Below, piece after piece: positions 62,887 to 64,000 of a stretch of 64,000 bases of DNA (position 1 is the stretch's first letter; every line of letters begins with the position of its first letter). The notes beneath the pieces were generated by a model. The model ran no database searches. It was given only the letters and a program-made list of their open reading frames with translations, and was not told the DNA's origin. Source of the stretch: Albidovulum litorale (GTDB lineage: Bacteria; Pseudomonadota; Alphaproteobacteria; Rhodobacterales; Rhodobacteraceae); NCBI RefSeq assembly GCF_025751495.1, contig NZ_JAOWKZ010000002.1, positions 682,001 to 746,000 of the forward strand. Reading direction: 5' to 3'. Position numbers and translations under genes: made by a program.

Positions 62887-63999
62887 TCAAGCGAGCAATT
62901 GTTCCCGGGACAATTTGAATCCCGAAGCGATCCACCGCGCCTCTAACTGCTTCAAGCGCGCACCAAGCTGGGGGCCCGTCAGGCCGGGCATCAGATCGGC
63001 GGCGCGCAACGGAAATTCTGCCCCAGCGCCCAGCGCGGTCGCATTCTCCCATCCGGACGGCAGAGGCGTTTCAAAGATCGCCCCGCGCAGAAAGGTGATG
63101 TCTCGGGCCAGGTCGGCGCCGTAACGATAAGCCAGCTCGGCAGCGCCGGCACAGTTGCCAATCTCGTGGCGTAGAATATCGAACCGCCGCGCCTCATCCC
63201 GCGACAGGCGCAGAGCATCGGCATGACCCTCGCCGCCCAGCGCTGCAAGACGGCGTAGCCAATCGGGCGCATAGGGCGCCTCCAGATGGACCAGTAGCGC
63301 GAGCGGTTTAGCGTCGGCCCCCGGCAGGATGCGCGCCAAAACCCCAGTCGCCTGCATCGCGGCAACGGCAGGTGCCGGGTCCGGCGCGGCCAGGAGGCGA
63401 CGCATCTCATGACCGATCCTTTCGCGCGAAAGCGCGTCTATTCCAGCGGAATTCGCAGCGCAGGCAGCAATCGCAGCGGCATCCATTCCCTCTGCCGGAT
63501 CGCCATACCAGGCGTGGAAGCGAAAAAAGCGCAGGATGCGCAGGTAATCCTCGCGGATACGGGCATCTGCATCGCCGACGAAGCGCACGCGACGCGCCTG
63601 AAGATCGGGCAATCCATTGAGCGGGTCGACGATCCGGCCATCCGCATCGGCATAAAGCGCGTTCATCGTGAAGTCGCGGCGTCCCGCGTCTTCTCTGATA
63701 TCGGTCGCGTAGGCCACCGTCGCACGGCGGCCATCGGTAGCGACATCGCGGCGAAAGGTCGTAACCTCGTGCGGTTCGCTATTGATGACAATGGTGACCG
63801 TGCCGTGGTCGATCCCCGTTGGCACGACCTTCAAACCGAAGGCTTTCGCCAACTCGATCACCCGTTCAGGCACCGCATCGGTGGCGATGTCGATATCGGC
63901 GACGGGCGCGCCGATCAGCGCATTTCTTACACAGCCCCCGACCAGAAGACCCTGATGCCCGGCATCGGTTAGAAGATGCAGCACTGTTTGCACCCCTTC
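62887..63999 (-). CDS. CCA tRNA nucleotidyltransferase / poly(A)-polymerase-type protein (5' end outside window)
   Basis: At least 368 residues; a GTG at 63993 is possible but the frame stays open to the right edge and the usual N-terminus (residues before VLHLLTDAGHQGLLVGG) is missing, so the gene is partial. Nucleotidyltransferase marks: GGCVRNALIGAPVADIDIATDA, then RRDFTMNALYADADGRIVDPLNG and the RNA-binding ARIREDYLRILRFFRFHAWYG. No HD domain. It adds or repairs the 3' CCA of tRNA. Confidence 0.92.
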   Translation of the reverse strand, partial: EGVQTVLHLLTDAGHQGLLVGGCVRNALIGAPVADIDIATDAVPERVIELAKAFGLKVVPTGIDHGTVTIVINSEPHEVTTFRRDVATDGRRATVAYATDIREDAGRRDFTMNALYADADGRIVDPLNGLPDLQARRVRFVGDADARIREDYLRILRFFRFHAWYGDPAEGMDAAAIAACAANSAGIDALSRERIGHEMRRLLAAPDPAPAVAAMQATGVLARILPGADAKPLALLVHLEAPYAPDWLRRLAALGGEGHADALRLSRDEARRFDILRHEIGNCAGAAELAYRYGADLARDITFLRGAIFETPLPSGWENATALGAGAEFPLRAADLMPGLTGPQLGARLKQLEARWIASGFKLSREQLLA

Positions 64000-64000
64000 C

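Noticed and set aside
1-64000. tRNA, rRNA, CRISPR array, insertion sequence or prophage
   Set aside because: No cloverleaf-like or rRNA stretches, no spaced direct repeats, and no transposase or integrase-like protein were seen in the window.

Overview
The window is chromosomal DNA from a high-GC alphaproteobacterium, almost certainly Rhodobacteraceae (Roseobacter-type). The evidence is the core gene order ubiB-ubiE / mutM-ech-rpsT-dnaA-dnaN-recF, the order rimP-nusA-ylxR/L7Ae-infB, a ubiquinone-based quinone pathway (ubiB, ubiE, ubiG), and several osmolyte and methylamine-type genes. I see no IS element, integrase, tRNA, rRNA or CRISPR array.

Layout. 1-1284: end of a flagellar cluster (fliK C-terminus, flgD). 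1288-5344: ubiB and ubiE (minus), mutM and an enoyl-CoA hydratase (plus). 5495-10502: rpsT, dnaA, dnaN, recF and a glyoxalase-fold gene. The 523-nt dnaA leader has no recognisable DnaA box but has five GANTC sites, and the dnaA-dnaN spacer holds two perfect inverted repeats. 10550-13200: a two-domain VOC protein, then an Lrp/AsnC regulator divergent from an ornithine-decarboxylase-type enzyme, with inverted repeats between them. 13343-17632: a MacAB-like tripartite export operon. 17780-21446: a quaternary-amine (betaine-type) ABC importer.

21782-34462 is the most interesting part. It starts with a LysR regulator divergent from a tight run of eight genes: flavin reductase, aldehyde dehydrogenase, luciferase-like FMN monooxygenase, PF06684-type protein, alpha/beta hydrolase, Xsc-like ThDP enzyme, carboxymuconolactone-decarboxylase-like protein and ureohydrolase. 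A divergent pair follows: an MttB-type methyltransferase and an 806-residue FAD/GcvT oxidoreductase of the dimethylglycine dehydrogenase type. The first enzymes match, class for class, the trigonelline (N-methylnicotinate) ring-opening pathway TgnA/B/C/D. Together with the betaine importer and two demethylation-type enzymes, this suggests a catabolic island for an N-methylated heterocyclic betaine (trigonelline, homarine or a relative). The substrate is inferred, not proven. The octamer TTCGAATA, or its core TTCGAA, recurs in the intergenic regions of this neighbourhood.

34491-37223: small transporter, globin and tspO genes. 37378-42733: rimP-nusA-ylxR-infB, with a promoter and an attenuator-like hairpin before rimP. 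42785-54767: core genes (mutT-argJ, a PpiC-type isomerase, secA, a prolyl aminopeptidase, ubiG, marR-nitrilase-grxC-comF, a methyltransferase, hemH). 54837-57041: a small secreted protein and cell-envelope genes (two L,D-transpeptidases around a CAP lipoprotein). 57137-62027: an iron-sulfur RNA methyltransferase translationally coupled to two ABC exporters. 62236-64000: a LysE exporter and a CCA-adding-type nucleotidyltransferase cut by the window edge.
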